Assembly (NCBI GenBank): GCA_014529385.2
Contig: CM043958.1
Location: forward strand, 81,126,525 to 81,190,524
Source: Adiantum capillus-veneris
Lineage: Eukaryota; Streptophyta; Polypodiopsida; Polypodiales; Pteridaceae
Direction: 5' to 3'
Length of the DNA: 64,000 nt
Shown here: in pieces, positions 11,176 to 23,938 of the stretch
Position numbering within the stretch: the stretch's first letter is position 1
Layout: every line of letters starts with the position of its first letter
Notes under the pieces: generated by a model
Told to the model about the DNA's origin: nothing
The model's input: the letters and a program-made list of their open reading frames with translations, nothing else
Database searches by the model: none
Translations under genes and position numbers: made by a program

Positions 11176-11205
<30 letters not shown>
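11176..11205. repeat. poly(C) run
   Basis: Thirty consecutive C residues directly abutting the (CT)n arm of the preceding palindrome. Confidence 0.9.
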
Positions 11206-11586
11206 ATGCGTGGCAATTTTCTCCTAAAGCAACTGCAGATTCTATTCAATAAAGCTCCAAACCACTTTTCAAAATTGGCACCACCTACTCGCTCAAGATT
11301 GCTAAAACCCATTAATTTCTTGCCAAGATTCTCAAGGAATCTCTCCATTCAAAGGAAAAAGTCCTAGAGCTATCACCATCTCATCCGCGTCTCGCCATAG
11401 CACACTGCTGTGTCCCTCGTGGCCTCCCCTACATCCGGTGCCTACATCCACTGGTCCCCATCTCCCTACGCCACTGTGTAGCAAATCTGCTCCCCAAGTC
11501 CTGCACGACCACTGCAAACCTGAGAAAAAAAATTCTCTTCCTTCTCTCGCCTCGTCCATCTCTGTCACTCCCATGGAGTCTCTCTC

Positions 11587-11637
<51 letters not shown>

Positions 11638-12361
11638 CTCTCTCTCTCTCTCACACACCCGTTGCTTGGATGTTTCTTTCTACCCCCGTGTCACCTTGTC
11701 TCTCTACCTCTTTGCCTTCCCGCCATAGCTAGCATGGAGTCTCTCTCTCTCTCTCTCAACCCTAAAACATACCCAGTACTCGCTGAGAAACCTATCACTT
11801 ACCTTGAGATTCCCTTGGGAATTTAGAAATTTAAAAGGAAAAGGATCTATGATTCTTTCCATTGTTGCCTACACACAGTTTGTCCTAACCCCTTGTTGCC
11901 ATGGCTTGGTCTGCACAGCATTGCGTCCATTTCCCTTCCCTTCCCTCCCCAAGAAAAACTTCCTACACTACAAAGCATATGCCCTTCCCTATTCCAGGTC
12001 ATTCACCATCCATGAGATATAGACCATTTTCTGCCCCTACCCCCCCCATCTAATCCTTCTCATAGCTTCACTTCGGCTCCATTCTCCTTGCTCAGATCGA
12101 TACCTGGAATGCTTCTACTTGCACCTTACCTCACCCTGCAACCATCGAGACTTACCTAGCATCCAAGCTTGCTTCCTTGCTACAGTGCCCAACAAAGAGA
12201 CTAAGAGTAAGAGAGCGGAACATTTGCATGTCCATTGCCTACACAAATCATCGATTGTAACCGCCTCCAACATCAGAACAAAAATCTATGTCCTTGTCGT
12301 GCTAACCTGACACACGAGATCTCTCATACCTAGCATCCACCTCCCCCCCCCCCAAAAACCC

Positions 12362-12397
<36 letters not shown>

Positions 12398-13007
12398 TGC
12401 TAGTACCCCCTTTTTCTCTATAGAGCCACAAGAGCATCTCCATAGATTCTAGTTAAAGAAATGTGTCTAAAATCATTGCTACTTACTACCAGTGAAAAAG
12501 CATGTGTTGTTTTTGGCCAATTTTCATAAACTTGGCATTAGATCACCCTAAAGAAGATCTTAGTGATGTCTAACATGCTACACAACTAGCATAGGTAGTT
12601 CTAAAGGTGGTGTTATGCCTCTAAAAAATGGAAAGCCTATGTATGATTTGTGTTAATGAAGCATGTTTTAAAAAATTATTGGTCCATGTACTCCAGGTAT
12701 GGTCCATTTATGAAAAGTTATCTATGTTGATTTTGCAATTAAAATTCGCATTTTGAAGAATAGTTGGAAGTGTCTTTTTAATCAAAAGAAAATTTTGAGT
12801 GTGTTTATAAGTTTAAAAGAATACCTTTTGTGTTTAAATTTCATCAAAAGGTATTCCTAATGGCTTAAAAAAAATTAAAAGATGTTCTTAACTCAAAGAT
12901 TCCCTCAACATCAACAAAAATGATGTGCTAGTCTGTAGTAGGTAGACACGAGCAATGTCGAATCATGTAGATATGTAACAACGTTAGCTATAAAAGAAGG
13001 ATGCAAC

Positions 13008-13064
<57 letters not shown>

Positions 13065-14843
13065 ACTTTGAAGAGAAGAAAACGCTAAAGGGAAAATAAA
13101 TGAGAAGAGAAACACCTTTTATATGAACACAAGAGATCTTTTGACTTTCCACCTTCATATGTCTATTGAATTTCCACTTTCATCTCTCTTTTCATTATGT
13201 TAGTTTTTTTAGAATTTTTATATTTTTGAGATTGGGGAGACCTAATGGAGTGCTCACTATGTAACTTTGCTTCCTTAAGTTTTGGGGCACTTAATACCCT
13301 ACATATCAAACTAAAAAAGGTAGGAGTGCTTTTTCATTTTATCGAAATCCGAGTGATTTTGAGTTAATACCATGTTGTCTTCAAATTGGTAAATTTCACT
13401 CAACAAACATGACACATTTCAAGCTTAGGTCCAGATATAAGCGTACAATTTGAATTTGCCACCAACTTGATAGGTTTATATGCCATATAGAAGGCCACAT
13501 TGTCGACGCCAAGTTTTTCATAAGTCAATGAAACCAAGAGCAACATCTTGATTTTCAACATTGTTGTCCTTTTGCAACCACTTGGGTTTAAATGGTAACT
13601 CCATTTATAACTCACTTAAGTACTGTAAAGGAGTAACCACAACTAAGAGTTGTCCAAAGGCATAACCAGTTTTCAGATCTTCTGAAGGTACTGGAAACAT
13701 GCAAGGAAACCTTGGCGTAACTTCCATGCAGTTGTGAGCCAGATTTCCTACTCGCGTGAGTATCTTGAAAAGTTCATAGATAGGGAGTGTCCTCTTGTTA
13801 GAATTCTGAATAGTTTGAAACACAAAGAACTACATGTTCATCCCTAATGAAGGTTACTTACCAACATACTTTGTCAGCACACCTGGTAAGTCCTTGATAT
13901 ATGAAACTATTGAAACAATCTCCAACCCCACCACAACAGGTGTTCAAATTTGAAAACCGTACTTAAGCAAATTCTAGAATAGGGAGGAAATCATCTATTT
14001 AAAAATGTGTTGTGCTAACGTATGCTCTTAGCAGATCCTTTAGCAAAAGAAATATTTGTAAGTTGCCCATTCAACACGAGATGAATAGCAACAGTAAGAG
14101 TGAGGTTTTGTTCCCCAACCACTTACAGACAGTCTTCCCTGACTGTCGATAAACTAGGACTCAATCATTGAGTATCCAGCCATATAATTTATATGGAGTG
14201 AAGATAACCAACTAGGTTGAAAGCGGGTGGTCTGGAGTAAGCTCCTAGAGTTTAGAATATCCAACCATAGACACCCATCCTGAGCCAGTGCCTTGTATGG
14301 CAGGGTGTAAACTCATAATAAATCTGCAGGAGAGATTGCACATGCAGTGCAAAAAGGTGCAGAGAGAATAAAGTCCATGAATTGGCATGCCGCTCCAAAT
14401 AAATCAGTGTTAAACACTAGGGCCATAACACCTAGTGTGCATGCATTTAACACAAATTTATCCAAACCACAATTCCATGACGAGACTTTCCACGGGTCGT
14501 AAGTGAAAGCCTTTCAACAAGAGTTGGACCATAACAGAATGTGAAAGGTCAGTCACACCTAGGTACCAACCCTGAGACATTGTCAGTAACTTAGCATACT
14601 TGGCTATATGTAGAAACAACCCTCCGTTAAGGTGGTTTCACAGCACTTGTCATCGCAACAAATCTGTACTGAGTACCCGACAATTTATGGCCACTGAAAT
14701 TGTTCTCGATATGGTGTGCTCCAAATGGTCTAATATACGGATGCGACCAGCACGTAGGGACTTCGTCACAACACATCATTAAGAATTAGGCGCCAGTGTC
14801 AGTCCCATAGACTCATATTCACCACATGTGGAATATGTCTTAA
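11206..14843. other. unassigned DNA with CT/GA microsatellites
   Basis: No gene recognised. It holds (CT)n at 11579-11658, short CT/CA tracts near 12363-12397 and (GA)n at 13011-13062. 12400-13400 is AT-rich. 13400-14800 has balanced composition and no convincing ORF. The 13850-14840 segment may be the left arm of an older element continuing after 16182, because the inserted transposon at 14844 splits otherwise similar DNA. Confidence 0.45.
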
Positions 14844-16182
14844 CACTAGGTTGGTAACCTAACAGGACATAAAAGTGTCCTTTCAAGGTTTTGAAAAAAA
14901 CCTCCAAAAGCATAGTAGATCCACTCATTTTGTAAAATCCTTTCAGGAGGTTATAGTTCAAGGCCTACTACACATGGAAAAAATAAGAAACTTGTAAAAT
15001 TTCTCATCTTTTGGTCACACCAAGCCTCCAAAGTTGATGGACTATTACATTTTCATCAAAACAGTCATTTCTTACGTTTTGTTGCATAAAAATAAGATTA
15101 GGGATTTTTGTAGGACTTGAGATAAATTCCCTAGTTAACTTCAATGGGTTGGTGATCAGAACATATGATTGCTTCTCACTCACTATTTTTTGTTTTGCCA
15201 AAAGAAATAGGTACAAAAAAGATGAATTTTTACCATTCTGCAAACCTATCATCAAAGTTTCTATAGCCACCCTCAATACAAATAATATATGCATGTTTTC
15301 TTAGTTCCCTATTGTCCTTTAGGTTCATAAGGAGCCATGGAACATGTCAAAAGAATAATACATCTCTTACCAAGGGGAATCTTGGGGACAAAGATGAAGT
15401 GCTAAATACAGCAAACATGAAAAAACTGGGTTCAACATTATGAGTTGTAGAATCCCATAGAAACTATTCAATATCTAGCCAAATTTGATCCTTATGACTA
15501 GATATGGTTACTACCTACAAAATGCATGTAGTTATCATAAGAAACTAACAATATTGAAAAAGCTATACTTAATATACTAGAATGTTTCGTTTTCTTCTAT
15601 AATTGAAAAAATCAACCATCGTTGTCTACTATGAAAAATAGGGTATTAGGTGCCCCAAAACTCAAGGAATATTAGCTTTATGTTACAATATGCAACATAG
15701 AAAATCAAAACTGCATTTGGATATCATGAAAGCCACCAAAAAAATCATAGAAGAGCTAAAATTGGCTAAAAAACAGGATTTGACAATTTTTGTAATTTGG
15801 TCATAACTTACAACTTTAACATTTATTTCTCCCTAGAAGCATCAATACATGTTGAGGATTACTAAAGATAGTTCTCTAGCATTATAGGCCTCACAAATAT
15901 GAATTCTAGAGTGACATAGTTGCAAAAAGTTGAAAAAAGCCAAAAACAGGACCCGTTTTTTCACACAGTTTAGGTTGTGAAATGTTTTGCAAGGACAAGG
16001 TTAAAGATGGAATTGATATTCCAAAAAAATGTCGAGTTTTTTTTAGCTCATGAGACAACTTTCTAGACAGATAGCACCTCAAAATCCATTTTGAAACTCT
16101 TGACATAATTCAAGGAAAATGGTCACTTAACAGGACATAAAAGTGTCCCAGGACATAAAAGTGTCCCATTACCAACCTAGTG
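14844..16182. mobile_element. non-autonomous DNA transposon with TIRs and TTAA target duplication
   Basis: A 1339-bp element. The left end reads CACTAGGTTGGTAA and the right end TTACCAACCTAGTG, perfect 14-bp terminal inverted repeats. Just inside each end lies GGACATAAAAGTGTCC, present once on the left (14865-14880) and twice on the right (16133-16167). TTAA flanks both sides (14840-14843 and 16183-16186). There is no coding capacity; the interior is AT-rich. Ends starting CACTA would suggest CACTA transposons, which duplicate 3 bp, while TTAA duplication is typical of piggyBac, so the superfamily is left open. Confidence 0.75.
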
Positions 16183-16186
16183 TTAA

Positions 16187-19100
16187 ATAAGGATGGCCGA
16201 AAAAGCGACATCCATCAAGTACAAGATGTACTTGTGTGTGGAGGAACTGCAAAACACTCCGCGACAAGAGTGAGAGGGACCCTCATTATCTTGCTCCACA
16301 CTGGCTAAACCGAACTCCTTGAGTTCCTAGACCATGTTGTATCCCATGTGACAACATGTGCCAAATTGAACCCTACAAGTAGGTTCGTAACAGCATAAGA
16401 CAGAAAGATAGATTGGACACTTGGCCCAAAATACTTTGTGCCGACATGCCCTTGGCATGGCTCTGTAACATTCAAGTGTACTTACATGTCTTGAAAAACC
16501 AAGCAAAGCATACTAAAAATGGAATAAGACCAAATCAATAGATGCGTACTTGGAGATTTGAACGTAATGTACACTTACCTGTATTCAAATGGAGAGGAGC
16601 ACCTCCCCTACCTGAAAAAACAAACAGCATTGCACTGGGAACCCTGGCTGTTGCCTTTTGCGATCCAAGCCCTTGGATTAGAATCTACGTAGTCAAACCC
16701 CTTGGTAAGACTCTTTGTAGAAGCTGCTCAACTAGCAGATAACGGTAACCAACATAGTCAACCGTGTACAGAATGATTGGAATCAACTTGAAAAGTGTGT
16801 CCGTCCGCTATCGCTTGTGGTAGATTGAGAAATTCTTTCCTTGAAAGTATAACTGGGAGAGATCAACTGTGATCCTGAATGTAGATCAAACTGTGATCCT
16901 TAATGCCTATGGGGTGATGTAACAATCACCCGCCGTCGGGTCTTACCCCAAAACAATATGTCCATAGACACGCCGTAGTGCTATAGAGAGAGCAGGAAAT
17001 CCACACAAGTGAACTGCCGAGCTCTTATGGACAGCCATGCTGTCGCAAGTGATTGCTGCATCGAAACTTCCTTGTGCTGTGAGTTGAAGAGTATAAAAAA
17101 CTCAACTTGAGTGTCACACTGAAAACATGTAGTGGAAAAATGACACTCTAGACATCCGTAATGACAAGACTCTTGCTTGTTCAGTAATGTCGATGTGTAC
17201 TTCCCTGGGTAGATCTGTTCGTTCTTAAGAACAATTCCCCAAGGAATGCTAACCGTTGGGTCATACTGTTAGCTAGTGTATATGGCGCGTAGCCCTTATG
17301 GCAATTAGTGTTGCGAAATGATGAAAGCTAATGTAGAGGGCGTCTTGCCCAATTTCTAATTGAGAGTTAGAGTACCTTGGCTGATGCTGACTCCGAAACA
17401 TGTATCAAAGACTGCATAGAAAGTTTTGATGATTCATGGAGAGAAATAAGAGAGAGAGAAAATGCTGGGCTGAGGAACTTTCTTTCATTGACAAATTTGT
17501 ATATATTTTGCCCAATCTGGGTGCTCTGCCGCATCTGATGCCTGACTTGCAGCTTATCCTATAAGCATGCAGAAATTTGCCCGTATTACTCTCTCATCAA
17601 GAGAGGAAACAACAAACACAAGCCACAACTTGACCCACTTACCATGTATGGGGTCGTGACTTTGCAAAAATGACTTAATATGGCACTTTGCCTGTAAAAT
17701 AAGTCCATTTAGTGGTATTGTGCATTGACTGCAACCATAAATTTAAACAATCCAGAACTTAGTTTGTCAGTGACAAAGTGTCTAGTGTGATAGCAGAAGC
17801 GTAATCTCTGAAGCAGTGGAATTCATGCCACCTGGTTAGCATGCCTTGCATACAGATTTTTATGCCCTTGGCGAGAGTGATAGCCTCAAACATTAGAGCC
17901 AAAACCATTAGTGCCTTGCACAATCTAAACTGGTAGGGATTCTGTGAGGTGAGATACCCTAATTTGCCAAATTTTTAAAGCTTGTGTGCCCTTGCTCGTG
18001 ATTCCAAGTACCTTGGCACCAGGGAGAAGCCTTGCTTTATGTAAAATTGTCAAAGCACTTGGCTTTACACAAAACATGGAAAAATAAACGAAATTGGATA
18101 TGGTCTAACCTGGTCATCCTGCTGGAACTAGGTGGCTAGAGATGTCGAAAGAAAAACTCGCTCCAATGTAGATGATAACCCACTCTAGTCCGCGAGAGAA
18201 AGCTGATAGCCAACGGATGTGGCTACAAATATCATAACAAAAAGAATCGATCGTGTCGAGCAATTTCAATTGAAATTGACCAGTACTGTGTGGGAAGCAT
18301 CCTCTGTCAGCTGCATGAAACAATAAGAAGGAGTCGGCCATGCCGAGCAACTTGCTGCCTTGAACAAGTCCAAAAATAGGCCATGCCGTGCTTCAGATCA
18401 AGGCGGTAGGTACTCAAGCCATGCTTGAGTCGAATGAGTAATTGAATCATTGGTCCTTGGTATACAATAAAATTGTAATGTTTAAAATAACTGTCACTAG
18501 CCGTGCGTGTACTCGGGGTACTTTAAGTGTACTCCCCTCGATTGCATGCAAGCCTTGTGAGAAGGCAATGCAAGCCTTGCTTACCCGAAATGTTATGTAA
18601 ATTGCAAAGCAAAAATGCAGCATTCACCTAATTTCGTTGCACGTGCAAATGATGATCATACATGCTAGCAAAACCATGAAAATGAATGGATATTGATATC
18701 TTGTACAACAGCCTTGCTGGGACAAGAATCATGTATCACGTTCAAACAATTTGCCAAACAATTTCAAAAACAAATGCATACCTCATTACTGACTTGTGCC
18801 GACTGAACTTGGTAGCTGCATGGCCTATGTGGTAGCCATAGAATCATAAGGGTACCTGGATTGTAACCCTTAACAGTGCCAAACTCATAAGTTGTCGTCC
18901 CTTTGGCTTGACGAGTGCCAACCTCGTATCTGGAAATTTGTCGTCACATTGTCTTGGAGCCTTGCTCCTCGCTACATGATGCACTTTGCACTTTGTGCCA
19001 CTTCCAAAGGCAACAAGGAGTTGATCAATATCACGTGGGAGATACGAAACTGTACTTCCATAATCAACCTTTCCGATTGATTGTGCAAAACAATCAAAAT

Positions 19101-19694
19101 CTATGTGTTGCTTGCATGCCGTGCATGCCAGTGGATATAGCATTGCATGAACCCGTTTGCCAATCCAAGTGCTTTGATGGCAATTTCGGCATCCCAACTT
19201 GTCATAGAAATTTGATTTTTTCGTAGCAATGAAAATTTTGGCATATAAATGTTTGAAAAGCAGTACATCCTGCATGCGGATAGTGTACCAACGCATGGAT
19301 GGTCCATGCATAACGATAAAGGCTTTCTTACTCCAACTGTGGGACAAACCCCTTGTGTGGGGAGGGTGCCCAAGTTGGGGCGCCCATTGGTGTGTAAAGG
19401 GGAAAAAAAATAAAATAAAAACAACCTCCTGCTGTTGCAGCGATGGCGGCCGCCTATCGATGACCAAGCATCTCCAGAACCCGTCCCCTTACTCAGATGG
19501 CAGCGCTCTAGAAACGCGTTTGCCATCCCTTGCCTTTGCGCACTCGCCAAGCCCAAGCATGGGCCAAACTCTGCAGGTCAACCCTGATCTCATGTCTTAC
19601 ACAAGGGTGCGTACCCGTGGGTCACCGAGACTCCTCTGTCGAAGGGAGATGCCCCAACCTTCCTGTGTATACAAGGGCCATGCCCATGCCTCGA

Positions 19695-19697
<3 letters not shown>
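16187..19697. other. unassigned DNA, possibly interior of a non-coding LTR element
   Basis: No recognised gene. The longest reading is 18844-19467 on the minus strand (207 codons), without a family I know. The plus strand is equally open over parts of it, so it is not called. If the primer site at 19817 is real, this DNA lies inside that element, on its minus-strand 3' side. Confidence 0.35.

Positions 19698-19747
<50 letters not shown>
19698..19747. repeat. (GA)n microsatellite
   Basis: About 25 GA units, 70 bp inside the primer binding site of the minus-strand LTR-like element. Confidence 0.9.
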
Positions 19748-19749
<2 letters not shown>

Positions 19750-19816
19750 ATGCAACCATGTGTGTAAAAAACATGCAAGGCTCCCTCCTCCTCCATAGTT
19801 CCTCCCTCCCCCCTGA

Positions 19817-19828
19817 GCTCTGATACCA
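19817..19828 (-). other. primer binding site (tRNA-iMet type), minus strand
   Basis: The plus strand reads GCTCTGATACCA, the exact complement of TGGTATCAGAGC, the plant LTR-retrotransposon site for tRNA-iMet. It abuts the TG at 19830. The same 12-mer sits at the same place in the copia element at 59515. Confidence 0.75.
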
Positions 19829-19829
19829 A

Positions 19830-20006
19830 TGTAAGACCTAGGGAACTGAAACATAGGATCCTTCTCCCTACTGTCCTTTATATAGGCCTAGCTCCTAGCT
19901 CTTGCCCTAAGCGGATCCTCAGTCCACACTGGTCCAGTCCAGGTCCTTGGCCTAGGTCCCTTACCCCCTAGGTTGGGCCTTTCCCCGTAGGACCCTTGTC
20001 CTGACA
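19830..20006 (-). repeat. candidate short LTR (177 bp) of an unrecognised minus-strand element
   Basis: It begins TGTAAGACC and ends CCTGACA (TG...CA on the plus strand), directly beside a perfect primer site. A TATATAAAG box is readable on the minus strand near 19875-19885. Its partner LTR was not found in the window, so the call rests on the primer site, end dinucleotides and TATA box. If true, the element has a very short LTR and no recognisable gag-pol within at least 6 kb. Confidence 0.45.
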
Positions 20007-20024
20007 TGCTTCTCCTTATGTGGT

Positions 20025-21150
20025 GCAAAGAGGAATTCCATAATCTACTCTTTGAGGAGTAGAAATGTATTTTTGTTGGTCTACCATGAAAAGTAAACAT
20101 ACAAGAGTATATTTCAAAATGCGTGGTATACCAAAAATTAAAATTTGATTAAGGGAAGCAACTTGGATTGTTTCAATCGACAGGATTAGCAAGAAAACAC
20201 ACTCTATGCTTGTCAAAAAAACTATTTAGGCACATCAAACAACAACCCTCTTTGGATCTAAAATTTTCAAGTATCATGGCTTGCCAACATACATAGTTTT
20301 GGACAAAGATCCTAGAATGACCGGTGATTTTTAGAGGGTCTCTTTGAGAATCTAGGAAGTAGATTAAATTTCTCTTTTGGCCTTTCATCCACAAACGGAT
20401 GACAAAAGTGAAATAACTAATCCAACGATTCTTGAATCTACTAAAAGACTATGTCATGGAAGTAGATCAACGTTCTCAATGGGAGAAGTACCTACCTCTT
20501 ATAGAGTATACGTATAATGACATTGTACATACTTCTATGGGGAAAGCACTTTTCGAGGTTAAAAAGGAAAGATCCAAAAGTCCCTTACTACTTAAAGTAC
20601 ATGGGAAGATCTTCGTTGCTGATGAATATAGCCGAGACTCACAAGAATATTTTCCAAAGATTAAAGAGGTTATATCCATCTCAAAGCAAAGGAAGAAAGG
20701 GTTTCTACTAATAAGCAAAGAAGATCCTTAGCATTTAAGGAAAATGATTGGGTCTTGCTAAAGTTTCTCAAGGCTCATCTAAGGCATATTACAAGCACGA
20801 ATCCTACGGGCCACCAAGAGTATTATGATAAACTAGCAAAAAGATACTATGGTCCTCTTTAAATTCTTAAGCCAATCAATGAGATGGATTATTAGTTAAA
20901 GTTTCCCAACCATTGGCTCTTGATGTTTTCCATGAGAGCCTACGTACGCCTTACAAAGGAGCGCCACCCAAAGAAGCAATAGTTGTAGACTTTCCAAAAA
21001 TTGAAGATCAAGAAGAAGTACTTCAATCTAAGTCCATCCTACGACATAAAGACAAGGTATTAAGAAACGATAAGATTATCCGACGATATCTTATTAAGTT
21101 TAAGAATTATCCTTTTAAAGATGCTAGATGGATGCAAGGAACCTAGCTTA
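20025..21150 (+). pseudogene. pol: integrase and chromodomain fragment of chromovirus A family (copy C)
   Basis: It starts abruptly inside the integrase zinc-finger region (homologous to 5648 onward) with no gag or RT upstream. Readable pieces are the catalytic-core tail around 20432-20731 (VDQRSQWEKYLPLIEYTYND, KVHGKIFVADEYS) and the integrase tail plus chromodomain at 20913-21146. The chromodomain shows DKIIRRYLIKFKNYPFKDARWM, here split by words as IIRRYLIKFKNYPF then KDARWM. It retains CGA-CGA (Arg-Arg) where A2 has TGA-TGG. Several stops make it inactive. Confidence 0.75.
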
Positions 21151-21345
21151 AGGATATTATGAACCTTGTGAATGCTTACAATATGCTACCTAGCTTAAGG
21201 ATAAAATGAACCCTGCTTAAGATTATCCGATGATATCTTATTAAGTTTAAGAATTATCCTTTTAAAGATGCTAGATGGATGCAAGGAACCTAGCTTAAGG
21301 ATAATATGAAGCTTGTCAATGCTTACAATGCTATACTAGAGTAAG
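21071..21345 (+). repeat. 147-bp tandem duplication over the chromodomain
   Basis: The block from GATTATCCGA (21074) repeats from 21221 with few differences, duplicating the chromodomain and its tail. The second copy lies beyond a stop. A1 and A2 have a single copy. Confidence 0.8.
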
Positions 21346-21688
21346 CAAATGAAAATGAATTTTAAATAAACAATGTTTTTGTCTTATAGGACTAGTTCTC
21401 TTTTTATTGTGCACAAATTTGAATAGTATGCATGCTTAGAATCATATTTGTGGTGACAACGTCTCCTAAACACCAAGTAGAATTTGTCACTCTACTTTGG
21501 AAGTATGATATGGACTAAAGAGTAGACATGCTAGCGGTAGCTAAGTCTCTCGAGAACCAAATGGATTAGTCATCCATTCTTGAATGATTTCGTAGGGTAA
21601 AAAGGGATCCTCTACCCGCTAAGAAACATGGCCTAATGACTAGGCTTTATCTTCTATACCTCATAGTCGAGGACGACTATGATTTCAA

Positions 21689-22178
21689 GAGAGAGGTAAT
21701 GTCGTAAAATCTAATATCTAGCTAACCCAAATGATTTTCTCATATTAAACTGATCATTTAATGTGGGACAATAACGAGAACAAGAGCTAGAATAGGGACA
21801 TGTGCTTCTAGATCTATCTCACAACAAGGGGCCAAGAGGAGAGATGGTTGTATCTCAATATGGGTCCAAAAGGAGATTGTCTACCAAAAAGCAATGTGTA
21901 ATAAGTTCTTCTAGACTTATCTCAGTAGGGGACCATAAGAGAGATGGTTACATCTCAATAGGGGTCCAAAAAGAGATTGTCTACCAAAGAGTAATGTGTA
22001 ATAAGTGCTTCTAGACTTATCTTAGCAGGGGACCAAGAGGAGAGATGGTTACATCTCAATAGGTGTCCAAAAGGAGACAGTCTATCAAAGAGAAACGTGC
22101 ATCTAATGGAGCTTAAAAGACCTTAGGGCTAGCTTCATTAAAGACCTCCAAAAATTAGTGTTAAAGACCTTAGGGAGT
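21689..22178 (+). repeat. polypurine tract and truncated 3' LTR, copy C
   Basis: AAGAGAGAGG at about 21688-21697 precedes the LTR start TGTCGTAAAA at 21700. LTR homology runs to TTAAAGACCTTAGGG near 22175 and then stops, so about two thirds of the LTR is missing. Confidence 0.75.
21798..22092 (+). repeat. three tandem ~100-bp units inside the LTR
   Basis: GAGATGGTT recurs at 21841, 21941 and 22042. Each unit runs through CTCAATA-GGGTCCAAAA-GAGA and AATGTGTAATAAG-TCTTCTAGACTTATCT. Other LTR copies have one or fewer units. Confidence 0.85.
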
Positions 22179-23192
22179 TATACAAAATGGCGAGCCAGTA
22201 TTTCGAGCAACAAAATAATCGAGCGAGTATAACCATGCTCTTAATGTACAATGCACATAAACCTACAAGTGATAATAGCAATGTTTGTCCATGAAGACAT
22301 CTAGAAGATAATCAACCACAAATGTCTATCAACATGCCCCAAACAAAATAAATGAAAGCATGAATGTCTTATGGTAAGTCAAGCGTGTGAATGTCAAAAA
22401 TCATCAAAAGGGTTCCCATCCACAGATCTATCTCCCTCATCCACCACATCTATGGATGTGGTTGCATCTATCCCTCGCTTCTTGGGGTGGAGCAAGGGCT
22501 CCAAGCAAGCAGAAACAAGTGCCTTTTCTAAATCTAGAGATACACATGCATGACTAGAGGCTAAACATCCTTTCAAAATGGGAGCCATCCCACAACCAAA
22601 CTCAAGGCACAACCCCCTAGGACGACACAATAACTCAATAAAACATGCGATTAAATAAAGGATCTTTTGTTAAAGCCCTCTCCATAACAATCCAAAATCC
22701 ATGAGGGCTCGACCTGAATCTCACAAGTAGTGGTGCATAGTGCTATCCATTGCACTCATCCCTAGTACATGAAACAAGGGGATACCGTGGCTCTTCTCCC
22801 TTTGTGGATCTTTTGCACAATGTGTCAAACAATTTTTTATCATTCTCTGTCAAAGCACGAAAGATAATCCTTATGATCAGGAGAGCAAATGTTTTCACAA
22901 TTTACCAACACATCTCACACCGAGACAGTTTCAATAGCCAACCGACATCGACGGCGACAAGCCGATGGCTTTTTTTTTTTGTCATGGAGTACATAAATAA
23001 TGCGATAAATTTATTTTGTTGAATATAAAACTAACATATGAAGATGAAATTAACATTAACATGTTTCAAAAAAAACATCCCCAATGAAATCCAATTGAGC
23101 TAAATGCATTTGCAATAAGCACGATGAAGACAATGAATATTGACCGTGGTCTCTCTCACACAAACAAACACATTTGATTACATGTGCCTTTA

Positions 23193-23254
<62 letters not shown>

Positions 23255-23507
23255 AACACAGGTATATGTTGTGGATCATATTCGATAAGATAATGCTGTA
23301 AATACACAAGGCAGATGATCTTTCTCTAAGACTCCCCATACACACTATTTTTGCCCTGTTGAATACACTTTTTTTGCACTCTCTTGCTTGTTAGTTCTCA
23401 TTGTGTTTGTGTTATAATTAATATTATAATTACAATGTACTCTTCAAACTAGCTTCGTGTGAGAAAATTTAAAAAAGAATGCTTCGTAGACATTTTCGTT
23501 GGCTTTG
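22179..23507. other. unassigned intergenic DNA
   Basis: No gene recognised. A T run lies near 22970 and a (CT)n tract at 23198-23251. Confidence 0.5.
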
Positions 23508-23650
23508 ACTCCCCTCCGTCGTTTGTGGCGCAACCAAGTACGAAGATGGCTTGGTTGCTGCTGCAACCAGTCCGTGCTGGTGTGGACTGGTTGCAGTAGC
23601 AAACTAGACCACCTTCGTACTTGGTTGTGCCACACACGGAGGGGAGGAGT
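23508..23650. repeat. long imperfect hairpin, possible Stowaway-like MITE or hairpin RNA
   Basis: Arms 23508-23573 and 23584-23650 are reverse complements at roughly 85 percent, with a 10-nt loop (23574-23583). Ends read CTCCCCTCCG ... CGGAGGGGAGGAG, and TA follows the right end while GA precedes the left. CTCCCTCCG next to TA is the Stowaway signature. Several arm differences are C-to-T on one side and would be G-U pairs in RNA. Confidence 0.75.
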
Positions 23651-23799
23651 ATTTTAGTTCAATGTCGTATGCAACATTTTGGTGGGCTTACCTGGCCAAA
23701 AAACAACGACATGGCTAGACTGCAGAGGACGCAGCAAGGGCTTTGGTAGGAGGCATCACAAAAATGACCACCTTTGTTTCCCTCAGAGGTTCCTCCAAG

Positions 23800-23938
<139 letters not shown>

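Noticed and set aside
18844-19467. 207-codon minus-strand reading as a protein gene
   Set aside because: No family motif recognised, overlapping plus-strand readings are comparably long, and it lies beside a candidate non-coding LTR element.
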